Source: an uncultured Erythrobacteraceae bacterium
Lineage (GTDB): Bacteria > Pseudomonadota > Alphaproteobacteria > Sphingomonadales > Sphingomonadaceae
Length of the DNA stretch: 37,957 nucleotides
Direction: 5' to 3'
Assembly (NCBI GenBank): GCA_946482075.1
Contig: CAMLQG010000025.1
Location: 1 to 37,957, forward strand
The position numbers were made by a program, and so were the translations under genes. Below are positions 21,985-30,440 of this stretch, piece by piece; position 1 is the first letter of the stretch, and each line of letters opens with the position of its first letter. Below the pieces are notes generated by a model. That model saw only the letters and a list, made by a program, of their open reading frames with translations, searched no databases and was not told where the DNA came from.

Positions 21985-24105
21985 ATGAGCCTGTTCCTGC
22001 TGGGGCTTTTCGCCTTCGCCTCTCCCTGTTCAGCCAAGGAAAATATGACCGAAACCCCCACTGCCCCGCCTATCGCTCAACAGCGCCCGCATTCCGCCGA
22101 ATATCACGGTGAAAGGGTCGACGATCCCTATGCCTGGTTGCGCGATGCCGATTATCCCAAGGTCGATGACCAGGATGTGCTCGATTATCTGAAGGCGGAG
22201 AACGCCTGGTTCGAACACCGCATGGGCGACCAGAAGCAGGCGGTGGACGACCTGTTCAAGGAGATGCGCGGTCGCATCAAGGAAGCGGACAAATCCGTGC
22301 CGCAGAAGGACGGCGATTATCTCTACTGGGTCGAATACGAGGACGGCGCGGAATACAAGAAATGGTGGCGCAGGCCGGTTGCCGGCGGCCCGGACGAGCT
22401 GATGCTCGACGAAGTCGCACTCGCCAAGGGCAAGGACTATTTCAATCTCGGCGCGATCTCGGTCTCCAATGACGGCAAGCTGCTGGCCTATTCGGTGGAC
22501 GATAACGGCTCCGAACGCTTCACCGCGCGGGTGAAGGTTCTGGCGACGGGCGAGCTGCTGGCCGACGAGATCCCCGGCACGCTGTCCTCGCTCGTCTGGG
22601 TCGCGGGTGACAAGGCCCTGGTCTACAGCCTGGCGAACGAGCAATGGCGCACGGACAATGCGCGGCTGCACTGGCTGGGCAAGCCGAACGACACGGATGT
22701 CGAGCTTTATCACGAGGACGACGAAGGCTACCGCGTCGGCTCGTCCCTCTCGGCCAACGAGAAATGGCTGATCATCTCCTCCGGCGATCACGAGACGAGC
22801 GAAGTGCGGCTGCTGCCGGTGGCCGATCCCCTGGCCGAGCCGGTCCTGGTGAAAGCACGCCGGAAGGGCGTGGAATACGACGTGGACGAGCGGGACGGCA
22901 CGCTCTTCATCCTGACCAACGACACGCATGAGAATTTCCGCGTCGCGACCGCGCCTCTGGCCGATCCCGGCAAGTGGACCACGCTGATCGCAGGGACGGA
23001 CGCGTTCTACATCACCGGGCTCGACCTGTTCCGCGATTTCTACGTGGTCGATGGCCGGCTGGAGGGGCTCGATCGGGTGGAAGTCCGCTATTACGACCAG
23101 CCTGCGCGGATCGAGCCGATCGCTTTTCCCGAAGCGAGCTACACCGCCGGGCTGGGCGACAATCCCGAATGGGCGATGGACGTGCTGCGCGTCTCCTACG
23201 AAAGCATGGTCAGCCCGGCGACGACCTATGACTATCATGTCGCGGACAAGCGGCTGGAAGTGCTGAAAGTGCAGGAGATCCCGTCGGGCTACGACGCGTC
23301 GCTCTATGCCACCGAACGGCTGGAAGTGACTGCGCGCGACGGTGCCAAGGTTCCGGTCAGCATCATGTATCGGAAGGATCGCAAGCCCGGCGGGCCGCTG
23401 CATCTCTATGGTTATGGCGCCTATGGCATCGCGATCCCGCCCGGCTTTTCCACCACGCGGCTGTCGCTCGTCGATCGCGGCTTTGCTTTCGCGATTGCCC
23501 ATATCCGGGGCGGGGACGATTTGGGCCGCGCCTGGTACAAGGCGGGCAAGCTCCAGCAGCGGTTGAACACGTTCAACGATTTTGTCGATGTGGCCAAGGG
23601 CCTGATCGAGCGTGGTTACACCCGGGAAGGCAAGATCAGCATCGCGGGCGGCTCAGCCGGGGGCGAGCTGATGGGCGCGGTGATCAATTCCGATCCGAAG
23701 CTGTTCGGCGCGGTGGTGGCGGCCGTGCCTTTCGTCGACGTGCTGAACACCATGCTCGACGCCTCGCTGCCGCTGACGCCGGGTGAATGGCCCGAGTGGG
23801 GCAATCCGATCGAGGACAAGGCTGCGTTCGACTTCATCCGTTCCTACAGCCCGTACGACAATGTGAAGGCCCAGGCCTATCCGCCGATGCTGGTGACGGC
23901 TGGGCTGAACGATCCGCGCGTGACCTATTGGGAGCCCGCCAAATGGGTCGCCAAGCTGCGCAAGCTGAAGACCGACAAGAACGAGCTGCTGCTCAAGACC
24001 AATATGGGCGCGGGCCATGGCGGCAAGTCGGGCCGGTTCGAAAGCTTGCGCGAAACGGCCGAGGAATATGGCTTCGTGCTCTGGCAGCTCGGCGCGCAAA
24101 AATAG
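21985..24105 (+). CDS. ptrB: Oligopeptidase B (S9A serine peptidase)
   Basis: The 706-residue protein cleaves short peptides after basic residues. An N-terminal beta-propeller spans about residues 80-420, then the alpha/beta-hydrolase domain. It contains the nucleophile in GGSAGGELMGAVINSD, the PFVDVLNTMLDASLPLT segment diagnostic of oligopeptidase B, LVTAGLNDPRV with the catalytic Asp and GAGHGGKSGR with the His. From the ATG at 21985 a short signal-like N-terminus (LFLLGLFAFASPCSA) suggests periplasmic export. An in-frame ATG at 22045 with AAGGA upstream would give a cytoplasmic form. The frame continues open for 2 kb upstream, but only as the antisense of the peptidase gene there. Divergent from aminopeptidase P; the SDR gene follows 13 bases later. 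Confidence 0.92.
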   Translation: MSLFLLGLFAFASPCSAKENMTETPTAPPIAQQRPHSAEYHGERVDDPYAWLRDADYPKVDDQDVLDYLKAENAWFEHRMGDQKQAVDDLFKEMRGRIKEADKSVPQKDGDYLYWVEYEDGAEYKKWWRRPVAGGPDELMLDEVALAKGKDYFNLGAISVSNDGKLLAYSVDDNGSERFTARVKVLATGELLADEIPGTLSSLVWVAGDKALVYSLANEQWRTDNARLHWLGKPNDTDVELYHEDDEGYRVGSSLSANEKWLIISSGDHETSEVRLLPVADPLAEPVLVKARRKGVEYDVDERDGTLFILTNDTHENFRVATAPLADPGKWTTLIAGTDAFYITGLDLFRDFYVVDGRLEGLDRVEVRYYDQPARIEPIAFPEASYTAGLGDNPEWAMDVLRVSYESMVSPATTYDYHVADKRLEVLKVQEIPSGYDASLYATERLEVTARDGAKVPVSIMYRKDRKPGGPLHLYGYGAYGIAIPPGFSTTRLSLVDRGFAFAIAHIRGGDDLGRAWYKAGKLQQRLNTFNDFVDVAKGLIERGYTREGKISIAGGSAGGELMGAVINSDPKLFGAVVAAVPFVDVLNTMLDASLPLTPGEWPEWGNPIEDKAAFDFIRSYSPYDNVKAQAYPPMLVTAGLNDPRVTYWEPAKWVAKLRKLKTDKNELLLKTNMGAGHGGKSGRFESLRETAEEYGFVLWQLGAQK

Positions 24106-24118
24106 GAAAGGACCGACC

Positions 24119-24955
24119 ATGCCCGACTATCCAGCCATAGCAGAAGGCAATGTCGCCGTGATCACCGGCGGCGCGAACGGGATCGGCTATGCCGCGGCGC
24201 GGAGGCTGGCGGGGCTGGGCATGAAGGTTGCCGTGGCCGACCGCGATCCCGCGCGGCTGGAGATCGCCGGGAAGGAACTGGGCGAGAACGCGCTGGTGTT
24301 CGATATCGACGTGTCCGATCGCGCGGCGGTGGTCGCTTTCGCCCAGACCGTTTCCGATCGCCTCGGCCCCGTCTCGCTGCTGATGAACAATGCTGGCGTC
24401 GGATCGGGCAAGGCGGGTGACAGCCTGGGCGATCCTGCTGCGTGGGAACGTGTGCTAGGCATCAACCTGATGGGCGTGGTCCATGGCGTGCAGGCTTTCG
24501 TGCCCGCGATGATATCCGGCAATCGGCCCGGCGTGGTGATCAACACCGGCTCCAAGCAGGGGATCACCCAGCCCCCGGGCGACACGGCCTACAATGTCAG
24601 CAAGTCGGCCGTGAAAGCGCTGACCGAAGGGCTGGCCCATACGCTGCGGGAGCAGACGGGCGGCCGGATCGGCGCGCATCTGCTGGTGCCGGGCTTCACC
24701 TATACCGGCATGGTGGCCGCGCATCTGCCCGAAAGGCCGGCCGGCGCCTGGACGCCTGACCAAGTGGTGGACACGATGCTGAACGGCATCGCGCGGGGAG
24801 ATTTCTATCTCTGGTGCCTCGACAACGAGACCACGATGGAAATGGACGCCAGACGCATCCTGTGGAACGCGAACGACATCGTCGAAGGCCGCCCCGCGCT
24901 GTCGCGCTGGCATGCTGGATATAAGGATGCGTTCACGGAATATATGAAGGGGTGA
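24119..24955 (+). CDS. Short-chain dehydrogenase/reductase (SDR)
   Basis: The 278-residue classical SDR has the cofactor motif TGGANGIG at residues 16-23 and ADRD at 40-43, which favours NAD over NADP. NNAG lies at 90-93, and the catalytic Ser145, Tyr158 and Lys162 appear in INTGSKQG and YNVSK. The oxidoreduction substrate is unknown. ATG 24119 follows AAAGGACC, a fair ribosome site, only 13 bases after the ptrB stop, so the two are likely co-transcribed. The C-terminus (residues 240-278) matches SDRs acting on larger alcohols or lipophilic substrates only loosely; I make no substrate claim. Confidence 0.92.
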   Translation: MPDYPAIAEGNVAVITGGANGIGYAAARRLAGLGMKVAVADRDPARLEIAGKELGENALVFDIDVSDRAAVVAFAQTVSDRLGPVSLLMNNAGVGSGKAGDSLGDPAAWERVLGINLMGVVHGVQAFVPAMISGNRPGVVINTGSKQGITQPPGDTAYNVSKSAVKALTEGLAHTLREQTGGRIGAHLLVPGFTYTGMVAAHLPERPAGAWTPDQVVDTMLNGIARGDFYLWCLDNETTMEMDARRILWNANDIVEGRPALSRWHAGYKDAFTEYMKG

Positions 24956-24960
24956 AGGTC

Positions 24961-25022
24961 CGTCATCCCCGCGAAAGCGGGGACCCAGCGGCTTCTGGGT
25001 TCCCGCTTTCGCGGGAATGACG
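24961..25022. repeat. CGTCATCCC-type inverted repeat between convergent genes
   Basis: CGTCATCCCCGCGAAAGCGG pairs with CCGCTTTCGCGGGAATGACG apart from one mismatch. The inner CCCAGCGGCTTCTGGG forms a further hairpin. It lies between the SDR gene and the lipoprotein gene, which converge here. Confidence 0.9.
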
Positions 25023-25033
25023 AAATGGAAGGC

Positions 25034-25339
25034 TTAGTCCGCCTTCGCCTTGTCGACGCTTTCATCCTGCGCGTCGGCTTCGATCTTGGCGGCTTCTTCC
25101 TTGGCCTTGTCGCCAAGCTTGTCCGTCGCCGCGACGGCCTTGTCTGCGGCTTCCTTCGTCGCGGCCGCCGCGTCCTGAGCGGCATCCTGGACGGCGGCGC
25201 CGGCATCGTCGGCGGCGGCCTTCACGTCATCGGCGGCGGCGTCCGCAGTGGCGGTGGCATTGTCCTTGGTCTGGTCCGAACAGGCCGACAGAGTGAAAGC
25301 AAGAGCGCCTGCAGCGGCGATCAGAACGAATTTCTTCAT
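25034..25339 (-). CDS. Small Ala-rich lipoprotein
   Basis: The 101-residue protein has a lipoprotein signal peptide with lipobox LSAC (Cys20), then a very Ala/Asp/Lys-rich sequence (heptad-like ADDVKAAADDAGAAVQDAAQ and similar) that should form one long helix or coiled coil. No function is recognisable; it resembles small envelope lipoproteins of low complexity. The ATG at 25339 follows GAGGG by 5 bases. It is downstream of the SulP transporter gene on the same strand with a 64-base gap. The processing enzyme Lgt and sorting chaperone LolA are encoded in the same window. Asp following the Cys region (Cys-Ser-Asp) gives no clear sorting signal. Confidence 0.85.
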   Translation of the reverse strand: MKKFVLIAAAGALAFTLSACSDQTKDNATATADAAADDVKAAADDAGAAVQDAAQDAAAATKEAADKAVAATDKLGDKAKEEAAKIEADAQDESVDKAKAD

Positions 25340-25403
25340 AGGATACCCTCCTCGATTGGCGAATTGCCGCCTAACAAACGCTCTCGGCGGCAAGCCGTTC
25401 CGG

Positions 25404-26633
25404 CTATTGCTCGGGGCGTGCCCGCAGCGCCAGGCCCGCGATCGTCCCGACCGCGATCGCGACGGTAAGATCGACCAGCACGGTCAAGGCAGCGGTGAGC
25501 AGCAGGAGTCCAAGCTCCGCACGAGGTAGCTTCAGCCGCTCTCCCCAGCGCTCGGGCTCCGCCATGAACCACGCGGTCAGGATCAGCAGCGCGGCCAGCG
25601 CGGGCAGAATCATCGCGCTCGCGAGCGGCGCGGCCAAGGCGACGAACCCCCAGATCGCAAGGGCGTGGACCAGCCCCGCCACCGGGGTGCGGCCACCCGC
25701 CCGGACATTCGCGGCGGTCCGCGCGATCGCGCCCGTCGCGGGGAGTCCGCCGAACAGGGCCGAGCCGAGATTGGCGATGCCCTGGGCGACCAGTTCCGCC
25801 CTGGGCCGGTGGCTTCCCTTGACCAGGCGATCGGCGACGGTCGCGGACAGCAGCGATTCCACCCCGGCCAGGAAGGCAATCGCGAGCGCCGACGGCATCA
25901 GGTCCAGCACCATCGCCACATCGGCGTTGGGGAAATGCGGCGGGGGCAGGCCGCCGGGCAGCGCGCCATAGGCGCCGGCGACCGTCTGTACCGGCAGCGC
26001 GAGCCACGCGACCGCAGCGGAGGCCGCAGCGACCGCGACAAGCTGCCCCGGCAGGCGTGGAAAGAACCGCCGCATCAGCAGGATCACCGCGATCGTGGCG
26101 ATGCCGGCGGCCGCGGCGAGAAGGTCGAAACTGTCGCGCGCCCGCCAGAGGGCCGGCAGCTTCTCCACGAAATCGGCGGGCAGGGGGCCGGTCGCGAGAC
26201 CGAGGAAATCCTTGAGCTGGCTGGTGCCGATCACCACCGCGATGCCGATGGTGAAGCCGTCTATCACCGGTTCCGGCACCATGGCGACCAGGCGGCCGGC
26301 CCCCAGCCAGCCCGCGACGACCAGGATGATCCCGCACATCAGCGTCGCCACCACCAGCCCGTCATATCCATGAGTCGCGATCACATCGTAGACGAGCACG
26401 ATGAACGCGCCGGTCGGACCGCCGATCTGCACACGGCTGCCCCCCAGGAGGGAGATCAGGAAGCCGCCGACGATAGCGGTCGTGATGCCCGTGGCGGGCG
26501 GCGCGCCCGAAGCGATGGCGATCGCGATGCTGAGCGGCAGGGCGATGAGCGCCACGGTGATCCCCGCCACCATGTCTCCGCCGAACTGCCGCGCGTCATA
26601 ATCCGCCAGCGTGGTCAGTATCTTCGGCTTCAT
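25404..26633 (-). CDS. SulP-family anion transporter lacking a STAS domain
   Basis: The 409-residue inner-membrane protein has about 10-12 hydrophobic helices with SulP features: DMVAGITVALIALPLSIA near residue 20, GGPTGAFIVLV near residue 72, and PVIDGFTIGIAVVIGTSQLKDFLG near residue 122. SulP proteins carry sulfate, bicarbonate or other anions. Most have a cytoplasmic STAS domain after the last helix; here the protein ends within 8 residues of it (LRARPEQ). That is either natural for this subgroup or a loss. The substrate cannot be told. It is 25 bases after the ftsK stop and upstream of the lipoprotein, so it may be transcribed with ftsK. Confidence 0.9.
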   Translation of the reverse strand: MKPKILTTLADYDARQFGGDMVAGITVALIALPLSIAIAIASGAPPATGITTAIVGGFLISLLGGSRVQIGGPTGAFIVLVYDVIATHGYDGLVVATLMCGIILVVAGWLGAGRLVAMVPEPVIDGFTIGIAVVIGTSQLKDFLGLATGPLPADFVEKLPALWRARDSFDLLAAAAGIATIAVILLMRRFFPRLPGQLVAVAAASAAVAWLALPVQTVAGAYGALPGGLPPPHFPNADVAMVLDLMPSALAIAFLAGVESLLSATVADRLVKGSHRPRAELVAQGIANLGSALFGGLPATGAIARTAANVRAGGRTPVAGLVHALAIWGFVALAAPLASAMILPALAALLILTAWFMAEPERWGERLKLPRAELGLLLLTAALTVLVDLTVAIAVGTIAGLALRARPEQ

Positions 26634-26658
26634 GGGACGTCAGCCGCGGCGTGCAGGC

Positions 26659-28992
26659 TCATAGCGGATTGCCGTCCTTGTCGCGATAGATCTCGCGCTT
26701 GCCGACATGGTTGGCGGGGCCGACCAGCCCTTCGCTTTCCATCCGTTCGATCCACTTGGCGGCGGTGTTGTAGCCCACCGTCATCTGGCGCTGCAGCCAG
26801 CTGCCCGAAGCCTTCTGGTTCTCGATCACGATCTGGCAGGCCTGGCGATATTTGCGCTCTTCCGGATTGTCCGACGCGGTCAGCTCGTCATCGTCGAAGC
26901 GGAAGCCGTCATCGTCCGGCTCCTCGGTGACGGAATCGACATATTCCGGCGCGCCCTGGGCGCGCCAGTGATTGGCGACTTCCTCCACTTCCTCGTCGCC
27001 CACGAAGGGGCCGTGGACGCGGATCAGCGCGCCGGTGTTGGGCTTGTAGAGCATGTCGCCCTTGCCCAGCAGCTGTTCCGCGCCCTGTTCGCCCAGGATG
27101 GTGCGGCTGTCGATCCGGCTGGTCACCTTGAAGCTGATGCGGGTGGGCAGGTTCGCCTTGATCACGCCGGTGATGACGTCGACCGAGGGGCGCTGCGTGG
27201 CCATGATCAGATGAATGCCGGCGGCGCGGCTCTTTTGCGACAGCCGCTGGATCAGCACTTCGATTTCCTTGCCGACCGTCACCATCAGGTCGGCCAGCTC
27301 GTCCACGATCAGCACGATCTGGGGCAGGGTCTCGTAATCGAGCTGTTCTTCCTCGAACAGTTCCTCGCCGCTTTCGGGATCGAAGCCGATCTGCACCCGG
27401 CGGCCCAGCGGCTTGCCTTTTGCGGCGGCCGCCTTCACGCGTTCGTTGAAACCCGCGAGATTGCGCGCGCCCACGCTCGACATCTGGCGATAGCGCCGCT
27501 CCATCTCCTCGACCGCCCATTTCAGCGCGCGGATCGCCTTGGCCGGCTCCGTCACCACGGGCGAGAGGAGATGCGGGATGTCGTCGTAGCTCTTGAGCTC
27601 CAGCACCTTGGGATCGATCAGGATCAGGCGGCAATCGCGCGGCGACAGGCGATAGAGCAGCGAGAGCAGGATACAGTTCAGCCCGACCGACTTGCCCGAG
27701 CCGGTGGTGCCCGCCACCAGCAGATGCGGCATGGTGGCGAGATCGGCGACGATCGGTTCGCCCGCGATATCCTTGCCCAGAATGATCGGCAGCATCGCCT
27801 TGGCGTTGGCGAAGGCCTCGCAGGCCATCAGCTCCTTGAGCGAGACGGTCTGCCGGTCGGCATTGGGCAGTTCGATGCCCATCACCGTCTTGCCGGGGAT
27901 GGAGGAGACGCGCGCGGAAATCGCGCTCATGTTCCGGGCGATGTCTTCGGCGAGACCGATCACGCGGCTGGCTTTGATGCCGGGCGCCGGTTCCAGCTCG
28001 TACATGGTGACGACCGGGCCGGCGCGCACCGCGGTGATCTCGCCCTTGACGTTGAAATCGTCGAGCACGTTTTCCAGCAGGCGGGCGTTCCGTTCCAGCG
28101 CCAGCTTGTCGATCTTCGGCGCGTCCATGATCGGCGGATTGGCGAGGAGATCGAGCGACGGCAGATCGTATTGGTCGAACAAGTCCTTCTGGCGGGACTT
28201 GGCCGAAAGCTGCGCGGGCTTTGCCGGCTTGGTGGGATCGGTGATCTCGGGCGCGCGGCGTTCCTTCGTGTCGATGAAAGCGGCGGGGCGGTCTTCCTTT
28301 TCCTTCGCCTCGCGCCGGGGCGCGATGATCGCGCCGTCGTCGCCCATGCCGCCGGCGCGGCTGCGCAGGCCGGCGGAGAAGGAGAAGAGCTGCGCCCAGT
28401 CGAGCGCGAAGACCCGACCGATCAGCACCGCGCCGATTGCGAGGAACAACAGCGCTACCCCGCCGATGGCCCAGCCTTGCGCCGCTTCGGGCAGGTGGCC
28501 GGCGGCCGCGCGGACCGCGCCCGCGCCCAGCAGGCCGGAAATGCCGCCCATGGAGGCGGGCAGCGTGCCGCCCGGCGCGGAGAAGGTGAGCGACAGGACG
28601 CTCGCGACCAGCACCATCGCAAGCAGCAGCAGACCCAGCGGCCGCCACCAGCGCGCGCCGTGCGGCGTATCCTCGTCATCCGCGTCGCGCCACAGCTTGA
28701 GCGCGAAAGCGTAGAGCAGCGGCAGCAGCAGGATGGAGACCGGACCGAAGAAGAACAGCGCCCGTTCGGACACGAAAGCGCCCGGCCGGCCCATCCAGTT
28801 CGCCACCGCGCCGCCGGCTGCGGTGGAGGTGGAGGGGTCGGTCTGCTGGTAGCTCAGCAGCGCGAGAGCAAGGAAGCCCATGACGACGAACAGCGCCGCC
28901 GCGCCGCCCAATTGCAGGCTGCGGCGCAAGCTGCGCCGAAAGGCCGCGCGCCAATCGGCGGCGGGAGCTTTCGCGAGTGCGCGTGATGCCAT
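26659..28992 (-). CDS. ftsK: DNA translocase FtsK
   Basis: The 777-residue translocase segregates chromosome termini at the division septum. Four membrane helices lie near residues 30-48, 78-100, 118-137 and 176-193, followed by a short linker to residue 300. A motor domain follows with Walker A AGTTGSGKS (428-436), LILIDPKVLELKSYDDIPHL and IVLIVDELADLM. The C-terminal winged-helix gamma domain ends at residue 777 and includes ASGSWLQRQMTVGYNTAAKW and PANHVGKRE; it recognises polarised DNA sequences. The ATG at 28992 has AAGGGG upstream; in-frame ATGs at 29019 and 29091 are before the predicted promoter elements or without ribosome sites. Confidence 0.96.
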   Translation of the reverse strand: MASRALAKAPAADWRAAFRRSLRRSLQLGGAAALFVVMGFLALALLSYQQTDPSTSTAAGGAVANWMGRPGAFVSERALFFFGPVSILLLPLLYAFALKLWRDADDEDTPHGARWWRPLGLLLLAMVLVASVLSLTFSAPGGTLPASMGGISGLLGAGAVRAAAGHLPEAAQGWAIGGVALLFLAIGAVLIGRVFALDWAQLFSFSAGLRSRAGGMGDDGAIIAPRREAKEKEDRPAAFIDTKERRAPEITDPTKPAKPAQLSAKSRQKDLFDQYDLPSLDLLANPPIMDAPKIDKLALERNARLLENVLDDFNVKGEITAVRAGPVVTMYELEPAPGIKASRVIGLAEDIARNMSAISARVSSIPGKTVMGIELPNADRQTVSLKELMACEAFANAKAMLPIILGKDIAGEPIVADLATMPHLLVAGTTGSGKSVGLNCILLSLLYRLSPRDCRLILIDPKVLELKSYDDIPHLLSPVVTEPAKAIRALKWAVEEMERRYRQMSSVGARNLAGFNERVKAAAAKGKPLGRRVQIGFDPESGEELFEEEQLDYETLPQIVLIVDELADLMVTVGKEIEVLIQRLSQKSRAAGIHLIMATQRPSVDVITGVIKANLPTRISFKVTSRIDSRTILGEQGAEQLLGKGDMLYKPNTGALIRVHGPFVGDEEVEEVANHWRAQGAPEYVDSVTEEPDDDGFRFDDDELTASDNPEERKYRQACQIVIENQKASGSWLQRQMTVGYNTAAKWIERMESEGLVGPANHVGKREIYRDKDGNPL

Positions 28993-29012
28993 CGAATTAC
29001 CCCTTGTCCCTT

Positions 29013-29029
29013 GGCGCATATAATGCGCC
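29013..29029. promoter_or_regulatory. GGCGCAT/ATGCGCC palindrome over ftsK -10
   Basis: Perfect 7-base arms surround a 3-base centre (GGCGCAT-TAT-ATGCGCC on the minus strand). It overlaps the predicted -10 hexamer, so a bound protein would block transcription. It does not match the alphaproteobacterial LexA consensus. Confidence 0.4.
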
Positions 29030-29049
29030 TGCGGGGGACTCGCCGTCAA
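29020..29049 (-). promoter_or_regulatory. Candidate sigma-70 promoter of ftsK
   Basis: Minus strand TTGACG (29049-29044), an 18-base spacer and CATTAT (29025-29020). The -35 overlaps the TGA stop of the thiE-like gene. It is about 28 bases from the ftsK ATG, giving a very short leader. Confidence 0.45.
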
Positions 29050-29576
29050 GAATCCTGCGTCAGACCGTCGATCGCGGCCCAACGGGGCCATTGCAGCCGG
29101 GTGGCCTTGCGCGCATCCATCCCGCCCAGCGCAATCACGGGGACAAGCGCATGGCGCGCGATCAGGCGGAAGCGCAGGGGCCCGAGCAGAGCCGCGCGGG
29201 GGTGCGAACGGGTCGGGAACACGGGGGAAAGCAGTACCGCATTCGCGCCAGAATGATGCGCGCGCGCCAGTTGGCGCAGCGAATGCACTGTCGCCAGATC
29301 CCGGCTTGGCGCCGGCCCGCCATAGCTGCCATCCGCGCCCCAGCGCCGTGCGGTGCGGGGATCGCCTGCCAGCATCACCCAGTGTCCGCGCGCACGCGCG
29401 ATCCGCGCCAGCGCGTGGAACCGCGCCCGGCGTTCGTCCGGCGGCAGATGGTAATGGCGATAGACGAAGCCGGAGCCGCGCGGCAAGCGCATGAGCCCGC
29501 GTTCCAGCGCCGCGTCGTTACGCGCGTCGCTGATCAGCCAGAGGAGAGGAAGCGCGGGCTGGCGTCGGACCATCAT
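29046..29576 (-). CDS. Thiamine-phosphate synthase-like (ThiE/TenI) protein
   Basis: The 176-residue protein (ATG at 29576, or 29573) has the TIM-barrel ThiE/TenI end: SGANAVLLSPVFPTRSHPRA then HALVPVIALGGMD. ThiE joins the pyrimidine and thiazole units of thiamine. The ThiE segment GVHLGQ is here GSYGGP, and the HSLRQLARAH region is altered, so catalytic activity is uncertain; TenI-type proteins have no synthase activity in some species. The start is unsure because no clear ribosome site exists; an ATG at 29597 would overlap the divergent yggS start. It directly precedes ftsK. Confidence 0.75.
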   Translation of the reverse strand: MMVRRQPALPLLWLISDARNDAALERGLMRLPRGSGFVYRHYHLPPDERRARFHALARIARARGHWVMLAGDPRTARRWGADGSYGGPAPSRDLATVHSLRQLARAHHSGANAVLLSPVFPTRSHPRAALLGPLRFRLIARHALVPVIALGGMDARKATRLQWPRWAAIDGLTQDS

Positions 29577-29595
29577 CGCGCTATAGCGCGGCGCC

Positions 29596-30261
29596 ATGGA
29601 AAGTGCAGTCACTCCTCTCGACCGGATCCGCGCCCGGATCGCGCAGGCCGCCGCCGTCGCATCGCGCAAGGCGAGCGAGATCACGCTGGTGGCGATCAGC
29701 AAGACGCATCCGGCCGAAGCGATCACTCCGCTGCTCGCGCAGGGCCAGCGCGTGTTCGGGGAGAGCCGAGTGCAGGAAGCGGCCGAGAAATGGCCCGCCC
29801 TGCGCGCGGGATGGCCGGATGCGGAGCTGCATCTGGTGGGCCAGCTCCAGTCCAACAAGGCGGAAGACGCGGTGCGCCTGTTCGACTGCATTCATTCGCT
29901 CGATCGCCCGTCGCTGGTGGCGGCGCTGGCCGGCGCGATGGACAAGGCTGGCCGGCGCGTGCCCTGCTTCGTGCAGGTCAATATCGGCGCGGAAGAACAG
30001 AAAGGCGGCTGCGTGATCGCCGACCTGCCGGCCTTGCTGGCCTCAGCGCGTGCGGCGGACCTGCCGGTGCGGGGGCTGATGTGCGTGCCGCCCCTGGGGA
30101 TCGAGGCCGCGCCCTTCTTCGCTTTCCTCGCCAAGCTCGCGCGGGAGCACGGGCTTGCCGGGCTCAGCATGGGCATGAGCGACGATTTCGAGACCGCGAT
30201 CCTGCTGGGCGCGACTCATGTGCGGGTAGGCAGCGCGCTGTTCGGGGCGCGGAAAGCTTGA
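29596..30261 (+). CDS. yggS: YggS-family pyridoxal-phosphate homeostasis protein
   Basis: The 221-residue protein is a TIM-barrel PLP carrier that stabilises vitamin B6 and amino-acid pools. The PLP-bound Lys36 is in VAISKTHPAEAI; HLVGQLQSNKAED near residue 80 and CFVQVNIGAEEQKGG near residue 125 are family signatures, as is LSMGMSDDFETAI near 192 and THVRVGSALFG at the end. It is compact, without the C-terminal domain of true alanine racemases. It starts almost head to head with the thiE-like gene (about 20 bases apart), so the promoters overlap. Confidence 0.95.
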   Translation: MESAVTPLDRIRARIAQAAAVASRKASEITLVAISKTHPAEAITPLLAQGQRVFGESRVQEAAEKWPALRAGWPDAELHLVGQLQSNKAEDAVRLFDCIHSLDRPSLVAALAGAMDKAGRRVPCFVQVNIGAEEQKGGCVIADLPALLASARAADLPVRGLMCVPPLGIEAAPFFAFLAKLAREHGLAGLSMGMSDDFETAILLGATHVRVGSALFGARKA

Positions 30262-30271
30262 ACATCCGGAC

Positions 30272-30360
30272 CCGTTCGTCCTGAGCTTGTCGAAGGACAG
30301 CTTTCTCTTCAGCGACAGAAGCAAGGAAGAACGGTCCTTCGACAAGCTCAGGACGAACGG
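30272..30360. repeat. CCGTTCG inverted repeat, copy 4 (full)
   Basis: CCGTTCGTCCTGAGCTTGTC and GACAAGCTCAGGACGAACGG are perfect complements. It separates yggS from the LLM monooxygenase gene, both on +. Confidence 0.9.
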
Positions 30361-30440
30361 AATTCAAGGTAGTCCGCTACTTCGCGGCCCCACACTTATC
30401 CTATCTTCCCACACCCCGCCCGGCCCCATACGATGCGGGC

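Noticed and set aside
26707..28986. Plus-strand frame of about 760 codons opposite ftsK
   Set aside because: Antisense of a clear FtsK gene with the composition of a GC-rich shadow frame.
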